From Dryas octopetala (lineage: Eukaryota > Streptophyta > Magnoliopsida > Rosales > Rosaceae), in assembly GCA_963921425.1 (NCBI GenBank), contig OY992836.1, positions 15,021,614 to 15,085,613 of the forward strand: a stretch of 64,000 nt of DNA, given 5' to 3'. The notes beneath the pieces are model-generated. The model was not told the DNA's origin. It ran no database searches and saw only the letters and a program-made list of their open reading frames with translations. Of the stretch, positions 13,742 through 26,900 are shown one piece after another. The position numbers and the translations under genes were made by a program. Positions within the stretch are counted from its first letter, which is position 1. Every line of letters begins with the position of its first letter.

Positions 13742-14592
13742 TGAAAGAGTGAAATAACATATCATAATTGTTGCACCTAATCACTAAATTATATACCACA
13801 GCAAGAGAAGCAAGGGAAGAAGAATAAGAGGTAAAGTACAGGGAGATAGAAGTCTAGTTAGGTGGAGTGCCATAGTTTTTTTTTTTTTTTTTTTTCTGAT
13901 GAAGAGTAGCCCTGGAGAAGGGTATTTCATATTTGTAGCCAAAGGCAAGTAGTCGTTAATTTAAGTGAGGATAATGGACTTGTGTAATATAGTGATTGCT
14001 ACTTAGGTGAGTTGGTAGATTCCTGGGGTCCTACAATTTGGGCCCTAGGGTTTAGGCCCCGGTCCCCGGCCTTTTTACGGGATATGGGCACTGGGAAATG
14101 ATGTTTGTTTTTTTTCTTTGTTCTTTTTTTCTTGTTGAATGATTTACTGTTCATGTATTGTTGGGGAACAAGCATGCCCCAATTAGGTGTTTAGGTTCAT
14201 GTTGGGAGAGGATCCTAGTATGACCAGTTGTTTACAGTGCAGTTCCAGAAAAAAAAATTGAAAGCCCCGTGTTGTCCATTTTACAATGTTTCTTGATTCT
14301 TCCTCTTTAGTCCACTATAAACTTCATTTTATTGCAAACAAGATGAGGGATATAATATTGGTGATTATTTGCCAAAAAAAGAATTAATATTGGTGATTAT
14401 AATTAAATTCCCTCTCACAACCCCCAAAGAAGTGAAACTGGCTTTCATTTTTAATTGTATTGCTATCTCCCTTTGATGGTGAACATACCAAGAACATCTT
14501 TGTTTATTTCAATCATACATCAAAGAAAAGACAGTCATAAGAGGCCACTAAGAAGCAGCTTTTTTTTAGGCATAATGCAAATACTATCATAA
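13742..14592. other. Convergent 3' region between BGAL3 and TRX
   Basis: About 850 bp between two stop codons on opposite strands. It should hold both 3' UTRs and the termination signals. It contains a long T run near 13878-13895 and a GC-richer patch at 14028-14092. No further gene is visible. Confidence 0.7.
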
Positions 14593-16547
14593 TCAGGCAG
14601 AAGCAGTGGCTATGTGCTTTGCTATAGTCTGCTGCAGTTCTTCTTTCTTTGCTCCCACCACCTTGTCCACAATCTTCCTTTCTTTCACAAATATGAAGGT
14701 TGGCATTGCCTCTACAGCCCAATCTTGGGCAATAGTCTACAATAAAAATCAATTGTAAGTGAACTTTTACAGTGTGGTTCTAAATAAATTTGATTTTGTA
14801 GAGAGATTTTAGTTTGATTTAATTTTTTATATTACCTTCAACTCATCCACATCAACCTTTAGGAATATGACATTTGGCAGTTTCTTAGCCAGCTCTGCCA
14901 AGAATGGGGCAATGAAGCGGCATGGTCCACACCATGAAGCAGTGAAATCAACAACGATCTGCACCGATCAAAGTGCTAAGCAGATGAGAAAGAAGTGAAA
15001 GAAAACAATATAACTAGTTGACCACAAAACAACACATATATGCATGTATAACAAGTAAAACATACATATGTAAGTACATAAGGAGTAACACGATATCAAT
15101 AGTGTATTATTCTCAAATGCTTAACATTACAATATAACCGTTATCTTAAAATCATAGTCTTTTTGAGCCACCCATTCAATGACTTGCATATGACAACTAA
15201 CAATTTTTCTCCCTGTTCTGCAGTCTTGCTAGCACTAATTCTCTAAAACTCCACATTCAACAAACAAAGGAAAAATAGAAAACAATTTGAAATGTATAAT
15301 CTTTGATGCACCATCATTATTAGTTATTTTTTTTTTTTAATGGAAGGGACAGTTGATGGTAGGGTCAAAACAAAACTAACAAGAGGGTTTGTACAATACT
15401 AACAAAGAGTAAACAGCCCTAAGCATCTCCATGCCGTTTGTAAGACTACAGATCAAAAAATAAAACAGAGAACGACAACAAGCCAGAGGCAAACATGATG
15501 TAGTTCTGGTATCTTTTTATTGGGCATAAAGAGGTCCTTCTTATACTAGGATTCATAGATGGGCAACATAGCTTCTGAAATAAACGTCATAGGAAACTAT
15601 AATTTTTGAGTCGGGATATTCTTTTAACAAGAAAGAATGAGAAACATGTCATATGGCTCTTTGTGTGTCCTTTGGCGTTTGTGTGTTCCAAATATTAAAA
15701 AAAAAAAAAAAATTATGGAAAAGGTTCTACCTCTATGAACTTATAAAATTATGAAAAGCACTAATTGGTGGGTCAAACAAAAATTAACTAGAGGGATCAT
15801 GTATAATTAACTAATTACTTTTGCCTTTTGGCCATAAGAGGACAGCTAAAGACATGTAGAGAAGATCCATACTCATAATATTTAGTTCTTTTAGTTATAT
15901 TGTACCTGTGGATAACTTCTAATTGATCTCTGGCTAACAGGTACATGTTCCCAAAACTAAATACAGAGGAAAGAAACAGACCCTTAAATTAAAAAAAAAA
16001 AATGCTGAGGAAAAGAAGCCAATTTTTTAACCTGCTTACTCCAACATGCTTTCCAAAAACGAAGGCAGCCAAAGCCTTTATAATTTCCATTGAGGAATCA
16101 CAAAATTCATAAGAAAATTCCAAAAATTCAAACAAAGAGAGCCTCTTTGCCTAACGTAGGCTCTGAAACCAATAATTGCAGACAATACTAATAATTACTA
16201 ATCAGTGTAAACACATAGTGCATCATGATCATGCTAAATCATATATGGATTATAAAGCATACCAAATCTTTTTACAAAACCCATATAACGCTTTGAACAT
16301 GAATCTAGAAGGAAATCAAATCCGATAAGCACAAACCAAACGAACCCACTATTTAGATTCATTAAAAACAACAGCCCAAAACCACAAATAGCAAATCAAA
16401 TCCACAACCAAAACCAAACAAGAATTTTAATTTAGAGTGATTAATAAAACAAAATACCAGTTTGTTGGAGTCGTTGCCCTTCTGGAGCTGCTCGTTCCAT
16501 GCATCCACAGTGTGGCAACTGAAAACTTGTCCCTCCTCTGCTGCCAT
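14593..16547 (-). CDS. TRX1: Thioredoxin h-type, TRX1-like (118 aa)
   Basis: A cytosolic disulfide reductase, reduced by NADPH-thioredoxin reductase. Three exons on the minus strand: 16458-16547, 14836-14958 and 14593-14736, all phase 0. Exon 2 carries the active site WCGPC (Cys40, Cys43) within [16 protein letters not shown]. Exon 3 has the cis-proline in AMPTF (Pro83) and the family ending [18 protein letters not shown]. No signal or transit peptide precedes [17 protein letters not shown], which matches the start of subgroup-I h thioredoxins. Intron 1 is unusually long for so small a gene (about 1.5 kb). An open frame continues upstream of this Met to 16742, but homologues start at MAAEEG. 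Synteny supports orthology with At3g51030. Confidence 0.96.
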
Positions 16548-18294
16548 TTCTCGCTCTTGAAATTTTCTCCTGAAACAAACAGAAAATACCACACAAAATA
16601 AACGCCTGTGCTTTTTTGTATCGGTTTCGGACTCTCTCACTCCTTTAATAAGCAAACCGCAGCTGTTTATCACTACAAAATGGACCTCGGAATTCCCATT
16701 AATTACGAGTCTGCCATCATCGATAAGAACTATGTACGACAAAGGAGATTCCCATGCAACGTAAAAGGACTATGACCTATTGACCTGTATGCCGCGTAAT
16801 GAAGGTTAGGTGGGGATTTATTGTGGACGCGGTGCAGGCGAGCCCACATTATGAAATATGGACCTTAAATCGTAACCGTAGATCGGTGGAAATTGACTTT
16901 TTACGATCATGCTTTTCGAGCTGCGAAAATTAACGTTCAAGAATCAAGGCATCATGGTATGGTTGTCACGTATTCTTATGTGATTTTTTTTCTTTGTTTT
17001 TTTTGAAGAAAGTATTATCATGTGATTTGATTGTGCCTAGAATGTTTTAACATCTGTAGATATTATTGCAGGGATTTCCATTCCATTTTTCATGTAATTT
17101 CTATCTTTAATTAATCAATGCGAGAAAAAAAAAAAGTAAATTAACAAAAAATCACAAAAAATTGTAAGTTTTACTTAAAAACCCATATACATGTTTTATT
17201 TATTTTTAAGCATGTGACTTGAAATTAAACTTTTTCTTGACACCATACGTAAAACTTACAAGCTACACGTTATCTTGTTATAATGCAATATATAAAGAGT
17301 TATACTTTATTTTGTTATGATGCAGTATATAACTCTACAATTTTTTTTTTTAGAAGTAAAGTTACAGTTTATAATTTTGTAAAATTATACTTTGTTAAAT
17401 AATGTACTATTGTTTTAAGGTTTAAGTATTTAGAGTTTAAGTTTTATGACTTATATTTAAGATTTTGAGGCATTAGCATTAAATTCTAAAGTCTATACCA
17501 TACACCCTAAGCTCTCAAAAGAATTCAAAAATTAAACTAAAATTTGGGTATGATTGAATACCTTAAAGTGTATGCTTTAGTTAATTTAAATAGTATTGAA
17601 TGCTCTATATTTGATTTTTCTTGAATTATGGCTTAAAAATAAATAAATTAGAAGTTTAGGTTTATAACTAAAAAATGTTATATATTATAAATAAAGAATT
17701 CTAAAAAATTGTGGGAAAGAAATCTGTTTTCTTTTTTGTTTTTGTGGGCACATTTAAGAGGCATTCTCATTGCCCAAGAAAAAAAAAACGGGACATTCTC
17801 ATGGCCCTAAAAAAGAAAAAGGGACATTCTCATGTATTTACATTCACACTCAAAATTGAAAAAAATATTTAAAATTTGGCACAAAAGGACAAAGTAGTCT
17901 ACTTCAGTTCAATCAAATCAGATTCTGTCACATAATTAACGCTCTACCAAAATAAAAAAGTTCAATAATCTCTACGTAAAGAAAAAATATTATTTTAGTG
18001 TAATACAATACAACCATTGAACCATGTGATGTTATCTAATTTAGATATTATAATATGGATAGTTGTTATTATCTTAAGTCAAAAGCTCTAACTTTTTTTT
18101 TTTTCTAAATTTGATAGGAAAAGACTTTTTTTTATATTTTTTTATTCAGATAGGAAAAAACTAAGTGGTTAACTCTTTTATTTCTATATTCGGATCCTAA
18201 TTTGTAGCACCTCATTATTATTAAGGATTGATATCTTTTTTTTGGTTGGGTAAGGATTCATATCATTTATTGTAGAATTCATATTATTATGTTT

Positions 18295-18787
18295 GAAATG
18301 GGCAGGCAATGGGTCGTGTGTCTGTCGTGTCATTTTGTATTCGTGTTAAATATTAGTCAATTATAACTCAATTATAACTCAGCTTGTTTAATTAATTTGG
18401 TCGATTGACTTAACCCTAACTCGACCTATTATAATCGTACCATATTTGGATTGACCCATTTATCTCGTGAATTAAAATTTAAACCAAAGTAGTTACGTAT
18501 GTATTACCTTTTAAAAAAAATATTTAATACCATGTACAAATAAGTCATATAATACATATTAAAAAATAAGAAAAATTATTTATTCTCTTCATATAATACT
18601 AGTTAAACGTATTTAGTGTGTCACAATCATATTACAGTTTGACACTAATTCAATCCGTTTATTATTCTTGTTTAGTGAGTATTGTCGTATTTGTGTTCGT
18701 GTCAAGAAATGACCAACCTAAATTTGTTAACTTCGTGTCACGTTCGAGTCGTGTTATCATGTTCTGTCAAATTTTTCAACCTTTCGA
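18295..18787. repeat. Probable dispersed transposon remnant with GGGTCGTGT motif
   Basis: The stretch contains ATGGGTCGTGTGTCTGTCG near one end. Near the other it has GTGTTCGTGTCAAGAAATGA, TCACGTTCGAGTCGTGTTAT and CAAATTTTTCAACC. Motifs of this kind are familiar from a very common non-coding plant repeat. Clear ends and target-site duplications were not found. It abuts the hAT-like element at 18799. Confidence 0.35.
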
Positions 18788-18798
18788 ATGATATTGAC

Positions 18799-19946
18799 CA
18801 AGGTATAAAATTTCATTTTTTTAAGGTATGAAAATTTTAACAACAAATCAAATAATTTTCGCTCAGATTTTGGTGAAAATTTTTCCAAATTTCCTAAAAT
18901 TCTCAAAATTTTAGCGAAAGTTTCAGCTTAGAGGCAGAGATCAGTAGGAGAGAGGGGAGGAATAGGCGAGACTGCCTAGTCGCCGGAGGGCGCACCAGTG
19001 GCAGATCAAAGAGAGATTCAGAGGGTGATTGAGGGGGGAGGAGAGAGAAAGGATGGGGGAGGGAGGGGAGAGGAGGAAGAGAGGAAGATCGGGGAAGGAA
19101 GGAGAGATAGGGGAGGAAGAGGAAGGAGAGAGGAGATGCAACAGTGGTTCTGGTCGAAAGTGGAAGTTTCAGGAAGGATATGTTGGTTTTGCTGATGAGT
19201 TTGATGGCGGGTTGTTGATGAGTTTGGTTTGCTGCCAAAAATAGATGGAGGCTTAATTGCTGTCATTCAGTCAAATAGATGGAGGCTTAATTGCTAAATA
19301 TAAAAATTCTTAATACGTGGGCCCATTATAAAAAACAAAGATAAGATTGTAGGGGCCCATCATAAAAAGCAAAGGGAATATTGGAAGAGAGAGTCATGGG
19401 AGGGAAAAAAAAAAAAGGAAAGATAAAAGAGAACAAAATAAAGGGGCTTAGGGTTGATTGAGGTTTGAGACTTTTGGGTAATTGGAAAGAAAAAAAAAAA
19501 ATTTGAGTTTCGTCTAGTTGTTTTTAAACCCTAAACTCTAAACATTTCTGTATAAAAAAAAATTAAAAATGGCCTAAATCATAATATCTTATACTATATT
19601 CTAAAGAATATAGAATATAGAAAGTTTAGTGTATAGATTATAAAGTATAAAAAGTATTAGAATATATAGTATATAAGATTTAGTGTATAAATTATAGAGT
19701 ATAAAGAATATATTAATTTTATTTAATAGTATGTACGTCCAGCGCGCATTAGGTTTCATCTTATATCACATGAAACCTACTATATAATTTAGTTTCTTCA
19801 ATGTTTTTTATTATGTTAAGTAAACATATGGTAAAGTTTCATTCAAAATTTTCTTATTTTAATAACAATTTTTATCGTTTCTGTCTAATTTTTATCAAAA
19901 TTTAAAATTTATCAAAATTTATGCAAAATCTAAAATTTACTCCTTG
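18799..19946 (+). mobile_element. Non-autonomous hAT-like element, copy 1
   Basis: It begins CAAGGTATAAAATTTC and ends AAATTTACTCCTTG, giving CAAGG/CCTTG inverted termini that fit the hAT YARNG pattern. It is flanked by a perfect 8-bp duplication, ATATTGAC (18791-18798 and 19947-19954), the hAT signature. Inside are AAATTT-rich ends, a purine-rich block (18950-19140), AAACCCTAAA telo-box-like motifs (about 19527) and an AT-rich distal half. It codes for nothing recognisable. Short internal duplications are present, for example AATAGATGGAGGCTTAATTG twice between 19240 and 19295. Its distal half aligns by eye with copies 2 and 3. Confidence 0.85.
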
Positions 19947-20554
19947 ATATTGACTTGATACACCATAAAGTGTCAATGTTAATTATCATCCACCAACTAT
20001 CTATTGAACTAGTGGCATTTCTCTACACTATTTTGAAAAGACCCCATGCTCGAATCTTCCCTTTCCAAATAAACAAAAAAAATGTTATTTTTCATCCGCG
20101 CCATGGGCCACATGTTTGGTGAAAGAGAAAGAACATGTTTTCCATGATTCAAGCTTTATTTGGATCCAATGGAAGCCTTGGAAGGTGCTAACTAACAGGT
20201 CCAGGTTTGATTCTTTGGGAGCTCGGGTATAACGTACCAAGACTTAGTAGAATCCGTTAGACCCTTTATTCTCCTACTTGTTAATTAGAATTAACAAATA
20301 ATCCATTTAACAATTAAATACAGATAGTTTTATAGTAAACTCTACTCTGCACAGAGACCACAGCCCAGTTACCCCAGTATAAACTACAAAATGGAATAAC
20401 CTTCAATTCTTAAGATCAAATACTTTTTGGGAGGAAACGGATACCTAGTAATTAACATGTCCAAAGTAGCTGGCAACTGCCAATGTTCTATACAATCTGA
20501 ATCACATGGTCTCTAAAACCAAAGTTTTTATATGATGACATCAAATAGCAGAAT

Positions 20555-21606
20555 CTACAATTGGATCAAATTCTTGAAACAGTAAGTACCAAGAAGAAAC
20601 CAACCAACAAGAAAGGCAGTGAAGAATCCTAAGTAAGTTAGGAAGGTTGAACCTCCAATTGCAACTCCAACACTGAATGTTATTAGAAATGGTAAAAAAG
20701 AGCGCACCACGGACGTTATGCTCACCCATTCACCCTTAAGGAAGATCAGAGCTGCAAGGTTCACAACATTCCACCCACCAGAATGAAAGCCTAACCTGTT
20801 TACGTTGTTGGCTACAAAGGAGTGGCAATTGCAAGTAAAAAGGTTATAAGATCGGTGTTGGAATTCCTGAGTGCCCTTCCGAAGTGCATCATCCCATGTC
20901 AACACTCCAGGTTCATCCTGCCCATATTGATCCTCACTTTGGTGCGCAGATGGATGGGAAATAGCGTAACACTGCTGTCAAAAATTATGATGAGCATAAA
21001 TTAAGACTCTAAGCAGGTGAGAAAAAAAATGTTGGACTAAAAGATCAGCTCCTATACACTCAATGTTGCCACCATTTTCAAAGTATCCCAGCTTGTATGA
21101 ATCACACTCATTGCACCAAATCAAGGTAGTATAAAAGGGATCTCCCTGCTCGCGAAGCAGGGGTTTAGTAATTCCATGCTTCTCCTGTTTGGTGCACTGA
21201 TAACAGTGCCACTGCTCAGCCGACTCCAATATATGCCATGTTGCCAGCTGGTGGAACACCAGCGATGGCAACAATTTTATAAAAAGTAATTACATAGGAG
21301 CTGAAACAATGGTTCAGATATGAAGACCAGCAATACCTTTTCTTTGCTTATTTGGATGTAGCGAGTTGCTGCTCCAAAAGCAAAGTCATCCACACACACA
21401 AAATTGGGCCCTGCAAAGTCCAAAATCACACCATCTTCTCTGCATATGCCAATGTGGCCGACGAACGGAATCAACCAAGAGATAACAGGAAGGGGTGTCC
21501 ACACAATGCAGCATGGAAACCGGGCTCTTCTAGGATCAATTTGAAAATTCGGTGAAGCACTTCCATCAATCATCAAGTGGTGCTCAGGGCCAGCATTTGC
21601 TTCCAT
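20555..21606 (-). CDS. RTH: RTE1-homolog (RTH) type membrane protein, DUF778/TMEM222 family (229 aa)
   Basis: RTE1 family proteins sit in Golgi and ER membranes and modulate the ETR1 ethylene receptor. RTH is the sister gene and is reported to act with RTE1. Exon 1 (21337-21606) encodes [33 protein letters not shown] and VDDFAFG. Exon 2 (20555-20974) encodes [25 protein letters not shown] and a C-terminal pair of hydrophobic segments (about residues 180-225) ending TYCFKN. These are hallmark family blocks. The start is the ATG at 21606; upstream sequence in frame has no Met. A 5' UTR exon ends near 22328 and is joined by an intron at about 21625-22327. Both acceptors are CAGCAG tandems. Length equals Arabidopsis RTH (about 231 aa), and synteny with TRX1 and NERD1 favours RTH over RTE1. 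Confidence 0.93.
21025..21262 (-). other. Cysteine-rich open stretch inside the RTH intron
   Basis: Between the two RTH coding exons the minus strand stays open for about 79 codons (protein-like from [18 protein letters not shown] to [16 protein letters not shown]). It has two CxxC pairs about 30 residues apart, like a zinc ribbon. It is preceded by a plausible acceptor (TTCCACCAG) and followed by a possible donor (GTATAG). As an exon it would end in phase 1 and so shift the frame of RTH exon 2. It may be a captured coding fragment, an alternative exon or chance. The family is not recognised. Confidence 0.3.
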
Positions 21607-22328
21607 TTCCAAAGTTGGAAACTGCTGAATTGCCTCAAAAACATTAGATATGAGACAAATTAGTTTATTATCATAAATCTTGCTCAGAATGAAAAGGTGC
21701 TGCCAAAATAAAAGGAATCAAGTTCTATTACAAAGAGAATTTACAAACTGCATTCTCCTAAAGATATAAAGAAAAATTTATGAGGCTCTTATGATCAAGC
21801 ATTCCTCAACCAATACCATTGCAAGAAAACCAAATAAAATCTCTCAATCAGATACGAGTCTATAACATTTTATGGAAACATTTTTCATGAAAACAGACCT
21901 ATCCTGGTGCTTACTCCACCCGCTTCCAAAATGAATATTTTGTAACAAGCAGCATATTTCAGCAGATAATCAATATACAAAATGAGCCATACGCATAGAC
22001 AGATGAGCATCCACGTTAAGTGGATCACCAATACACAGATTTGAATACCCTATTCATTTAGTAACCTAATTCGACCAAGGAATGGTTAAATACGCTAATG
22101 GGTTCATCTTTACTCTATTAAAGATGACCAATTTCCATAGCAATTGTGAAGTCTAATTAAACATCTTTGAAGCTTCACCCTATTGCCTTCATGTTTTGCT
22201 TTTACCATAAATTAGATACCCAATACGAGAAACTGTCAGGAAAACTTCAGCGGTCGAAGGGCCGTAGCTAAATGTAAGAGAGCATTGCAATACAAACCAT
22301 AAAGACAGAGGAAGAGAAATAGAGTACC

Positions 22329-22440
22329 TTTTGAGAATGGGCAATGGAAATATGGAAGGGAAAATGAGCCTAGCACCGAGCGAGCGATTGTTCAAAGTTC
22401 AAGCCTAACGGGAGATAGCTTCGGTCAAAAGGAGTTGGGA
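22329..22440 (-). other. Probable 5' UTR exon of RTH
   Basis: On the minus strand, sequence ending CCCATTCTCAAAAG is followed by GTACTC, a credible donor at 22326-22327. The matching acceptor is ATTCAG|CAG near 21624. The exact 5' end is not visible. Confidence 0.45.
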
Positions 22441-23952
22441 TACGAGTTTTTGTGTTTCTGATATATTTGGTATGTTTGGTTAGCGGGTTAGTATAACCGA
22501 GTACTGGACGTCTCTTGCGCAAAAATTGTATTGAATCCATATATTCTAATTTATTTTTTGGGAAAAGATTTAGGATCTCAATTTTTAGAAAAATTATTTA
22601 GTGTATCCGATCACATAGTGTAACTAATTTAATGTGTAAGGACATTATTGAATGATATATTTATATTAATAGGTTATAGTATTAATAACATTCATGCATA
22701 TTATGACACGTTAAATTAATTACACTAAGTGATAGTGTATCGGTTACACAAAATAATTTTTCTAACTTTTGTGCCTCAATCTGATATGGCATAATTAAAT
22801 GGCACACATCACTTTTTTTTTTCTTCTAATCATTATACACATCATTATTTTATTTATATTATCACATTAAAATCATTTTTATTGAAAGACTACTTTTCAT
22901 TTAGACTCCAGTTACCCTAATTTATCTTACCCAATTTTCTCTTTCTATTTCCTCTCCCTAACCCTTCCAATCCCATATTCCTAATTCATTTTTCATCTTC
23001 TCTTTTAATTCTTTAGATTTTAACTTTTTATTTTGCTTATTTCATCTTTTTATATCATGTCTTATTTACTTAGTTTAATTGATTTTTCCATGTTAATTGC
23101 AATTGCATATCTTGAATGTAATTGCAAGGGACGGGACAAAAAGGTTGGGGTAGAAGTGGGGTGTTGGGTAGGGGCGGATAGAGAGACTAGTGAATGAATT
23201 TCTATACCCTCCAAATACAAGAAACCCATTACTCTATTCATTTGCTCAATTATTACGTACAATGACTTCGTTCATTAGAAGAAATTACAATAAATTCTTA
23301 GAGAGCCTACATGATAATTTTGATCAAACTACAATAAATTCAAGAGATAGAGAGAGATATATAGAACATAAAGAAGAGAAATGAGGGAGGAAGTGAGGAG
23401 GAAGGGGAAGAATGGTAGAGGGTGGCTATGGTGGATGGTGGTTATGGTGATTTGAAGAGGGAACACATGGTTTATTTTATTTATTTATTTTAAGGGTTGT
23501 TTTTTGTAAAAAAAACAGTCAAATCGATAATTATTTGGCCATATAAATTATGTCGATAAATACAATTTTTCAGATAAAATTAAAATGATATTGACAGTAA
23601 TACACTGATTAAATGATTTTCAATTTAACTGATTTTTTGGTTGATCATTTTTGAATGAAGTTCTATAGTGAGCGGGTGAACATTACTCTTATATAATAAG
23701 ACGTAAACTATGCAATATGCATTTCGGGATGTGTCAAAAGAATTGTAAAGATAAAAGAAAAGAAATTATTCAGGCCCGCTGAGCCGCTAGGTGGGCCTGG
23801 CGAATAATCGCCATGAAATATCTGCTATGTAATGATAAGCGCACCCTTCTAGCGGCCCAAGCCCAAGCTGCATTCTGCCGTCTCAAAACGGCGCGTTTAT
23901 CCCCTGAAACTGCCGGAATATAAATTTAGTAGACCTGATCGCTGGCGCTCAC
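22441..23952. promoter_or_regulatory. Shared divergent promoter region of RTH and MORC1
   Basis: The two genes point away from each other across about 1.5 kb. Close to the MORC start are three site II-type motifs, TGGGCC at 23792, GGCCCA at 23854 and AGCCCA at 23860, followed by AAAACGGCGCG near 23886. Site II boxes are TCP-binding elements known from housekeeping and growth-related plant promoters. A MITE lies at 22587-22764. The rest is AT-rich without recognisable features. Confidence 0.5.
22587..22764. mobile_element. Short inverted-repeat MITE, family A copy 1
   Basis: About 178 bp with inverted arms of some 55 bp. Each arm begins AGAAAAATTATTT and contains a GTGTA-CGAT-GTGTAA-TAATTTAA core. 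It codes for nothing. Flanking TA or TTA could be the target site, since the palindrome includes them. A related copy lies at 60673-60853. Confidence 0.7.
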
Positions 23953-26900
23953 ATGTGTGACAGTGTGAGTGTCTTTGAAATGGAGCCAAAGAAAGAGAAG
24001 GAAGCCATCACCATCCCTCTGGTGGAGCTCGACAACAGCGACGACGAGAATGGTGCTGGACTCGGGGCTCCGAACCGGAACAATGCCTCGGCAAACAAAG
24101 CACCGCCTCCAACCACGCCTCCTCTACCACAGCTCCAGAAGCAGCAGCCTCCGGTCTCGGCCTCCTCCGACCCTCAAACCCTAGACTCTCGCAGTTTCTG
24201 GAGAGCCGGCGACTATGCTGTGGGTCCCACCACCAGACCCTCTCTCGACCAAGGGCAGTTGGAGCATGCCCGAGTCCATCCCAAGTTTCTTCATTCGAAT
24301 GCTACTTCGCATAAATGGGCTTTTGGCGGTAAGCTTTTGCATGTTTTAGGAAATGGTTTTTTTTGTTGTTGCGTAATTTCAACAAATTTACACTCATATT
24401 GTTTATTTATTATTTGCAGCCATTGCTGAGCTCTTGGATAATGGTGTTGATGAGGTATGTTTGAGCTCATGGGGTTATGCCTTATATATGCTTCACTGTG
24501 TAGACGAATAATCTTGTAACTTTATTTCCTACCTTAATTCAGATACACAATGGTGCAACTTGTGTGAAAGTTGATAAAGTTGATGTCATGAAAGATAACT
24601 CTCCAGCCTTACTTTTCCAAGGTATGGTATCAATGTGTTAAATGCTCGATATTTTATGGATGATATGTGGTTTTTATAAACAGTAAAAGAAATTTGAAAT
24701 GGTGATGCTCTCTGTGAAGATGATGGTGGTGGAATGGATCCTCAAGGTATTCGCAAATGCATGAGCTTGGGTTATTCTTCAAAGAAGTCAAACACAACTA
24801 TTGGGCAATGTAAGTATAATGAACTTCTTTTTTCACTAGCTGTTGGCTTCATTTGATTGTGTATCATTTGCATAATTATGTGATTGTGGATGTTTATTTT
24901 CAACATGTCATTCTTGTTGTTGGATTTTTGTTCAAAGAGTTGCATATATAGCTAGGTTTTCGCATTTGCTTTGTTTTTTCTAGAGGAAAAATTTGTCTAT
25001 GAAACATGGCAAGAGACTGAGCATTTCATGCAAATACATTGGAGGCACATGAGAGTTAACCCCCCATTTTGTAACCTACAATTTATTTTTGCTAGAAAAA
25101 GGAGTTAATGGCTGTGGTGACATGTTATCTTCTTGGTAAAACATGCCTAGTGCATTCTAGGTTATATTATTTATATATATATGTATATATTAAATTTGTA
25201 GTTTTTTGCTTAACTATCATTCAAGTTTTAGATCTTTGCATGTTTTTGTTCATCTTGACATCTGACAAGTATGTGCATTTTTCAGATGGTAATGGATTCA
25301 AGACAAGTACCATGCGACTGGGTGCTGATGTTATTGTTTTTAGTCGTGCAACTCGTTCAGGGTATTTTTACTTTCTTTTTCTTTTAATTTACTTTCCTCT
25401 TCAATCTAGCTGAGGCAATCAACTCCCAAGCCTTTACCATATATATTTTCGACTACATCACACATCCATAACCATATACCAAACTTTGGTTGATCAACAC
25501 ATCCAACCTCCTAAAACTGAAGGTTGGGTTGAGTTTAGGGAACACTGGAAATAGATCTCTTGTACATATTTTTATTTGATTAACACATCCAACGTCCTAA
25601 AACTGAAGGTTTCTGAAATGATCATTGATTGGAAATATATATATATATATGTATATGCACTCACTTGGACTAGCTATCTTCTATGCTTGTTTCTTCCTTT
25701 TTCTTAATTATTTTATCCATGGTATAAATAAAATCTCCTGCTTGCGGAATCGAGTTCAAATTTTCAATGTTTTCTGACTTACTTTGCCCTTACACCTGTC
25801 TTTTAGTAAAGCTACCCAGAGTATTGGTCTATTATCTTATACGTTCCTACGGAGAACTGGGCAGGATGATGTTATTGTTCCAATGGTATTTGTTGCCTCT
25901 TTAACATTAAACTTATTTTTCCTCCTTGAGACTTTGCAATTAAATATGTATCACAATTCACACTTTAGTTTGATTTCCATTGCAGATTGATTTTGACATC
26001 TCTGGCAATTGGGTAGAACCAATAATTTATACCTCACAGGAGGATTGGTCTTCAAATTTGAACACAATTCTTGAATGGTCTCCCTTTGCATCAAAGGAGG
26101 AGCTCATGTTACAGGTTCATTTGATTAGACTCTTTTACAGAAATATTATGCAGTAGATTTCTTTGGAACTACTGCCACAGAAGTTTTCTCCAAAATCCTG
26201 CTAATCTTTTGTATCATCACCAACATGAGTTTAATAACTTGAAGCAATTGCCGTACCCAAAAAATTTAAAGCAATTCCACTTTACAACTTCTGTTGTAAA
26301 TTGGGTAGCATATACTTTTCGGTAGTAGTTGGAATGTGTAGTTTGCATATGTTGTAGATTTATTATGTAGGAGGTGCCCTTTCATGCATAATTGGTTTTC
26401 ACCAATACCCTTCAATCTTCATGTTTCCTTATGATATTAGAACAAAGCCTCATAAAAGAATATATATATATACACAGTCCTTCTCAGGTAAAGACGTTCG
26501 CATGGTGCGACCGCCGACACAGTGCCAACATGAGATTCCAAAACTTGCTGCAGCACATGTCCAGTGTCGCCATGCGAACGTCATTACTTGAAAATTTTCT
26601 TATATATATATGAACAAAGAGTTTAAATTGGTACATAGATTTGGACAATTAGGTGTTAATATCTGAAATTACTAAGGTCACCCAATTAGTGCCTGCACTA
26701 TCTTTTCCAACATGCCCATCAGCTCCTGGATTTCGACGACCACAACAGTATGGATACACTCCCAGGCTGCTGCTTTTTTAACTGAATAATCCAAGAGCCA
26801 TGAGATAGCACTACTTTCTACTTTGCAAGTCACTGTCAATATAATCTGTCCCCTGACTAGGTTTTTTTTTTTTTAATGAATAATTGTATGTGCCAGTTTG

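Larger units (their letters stand above)
16548..20554. other. Intergenic, repeat-rich region between TRX and RTH
   Basis: The first few hundred bases upstream of 16547 should hold the TRX promoter. The rest is AT-rich and holds a GGGTCGTGT-type repeat remnant and a complete hAT-like element, listed separately. Open frames at 18.9-19.27 kb are purine-rich low complexity inside that element. No gene is recognised. Confidence 0.65.

Noticed and set aside
16548-16742. N-terminal extension of the thioredoxin frame
   Set aside because: The extended frame is open, but thioredoxin h1 proteins begin at MA(A/S)EEGQV, and the extension looks like a 5' UTR.
18903-19266. Five overlapping frames on both strands
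   Set aside because: All come from the GA-rich core of hAT-like copy 1.
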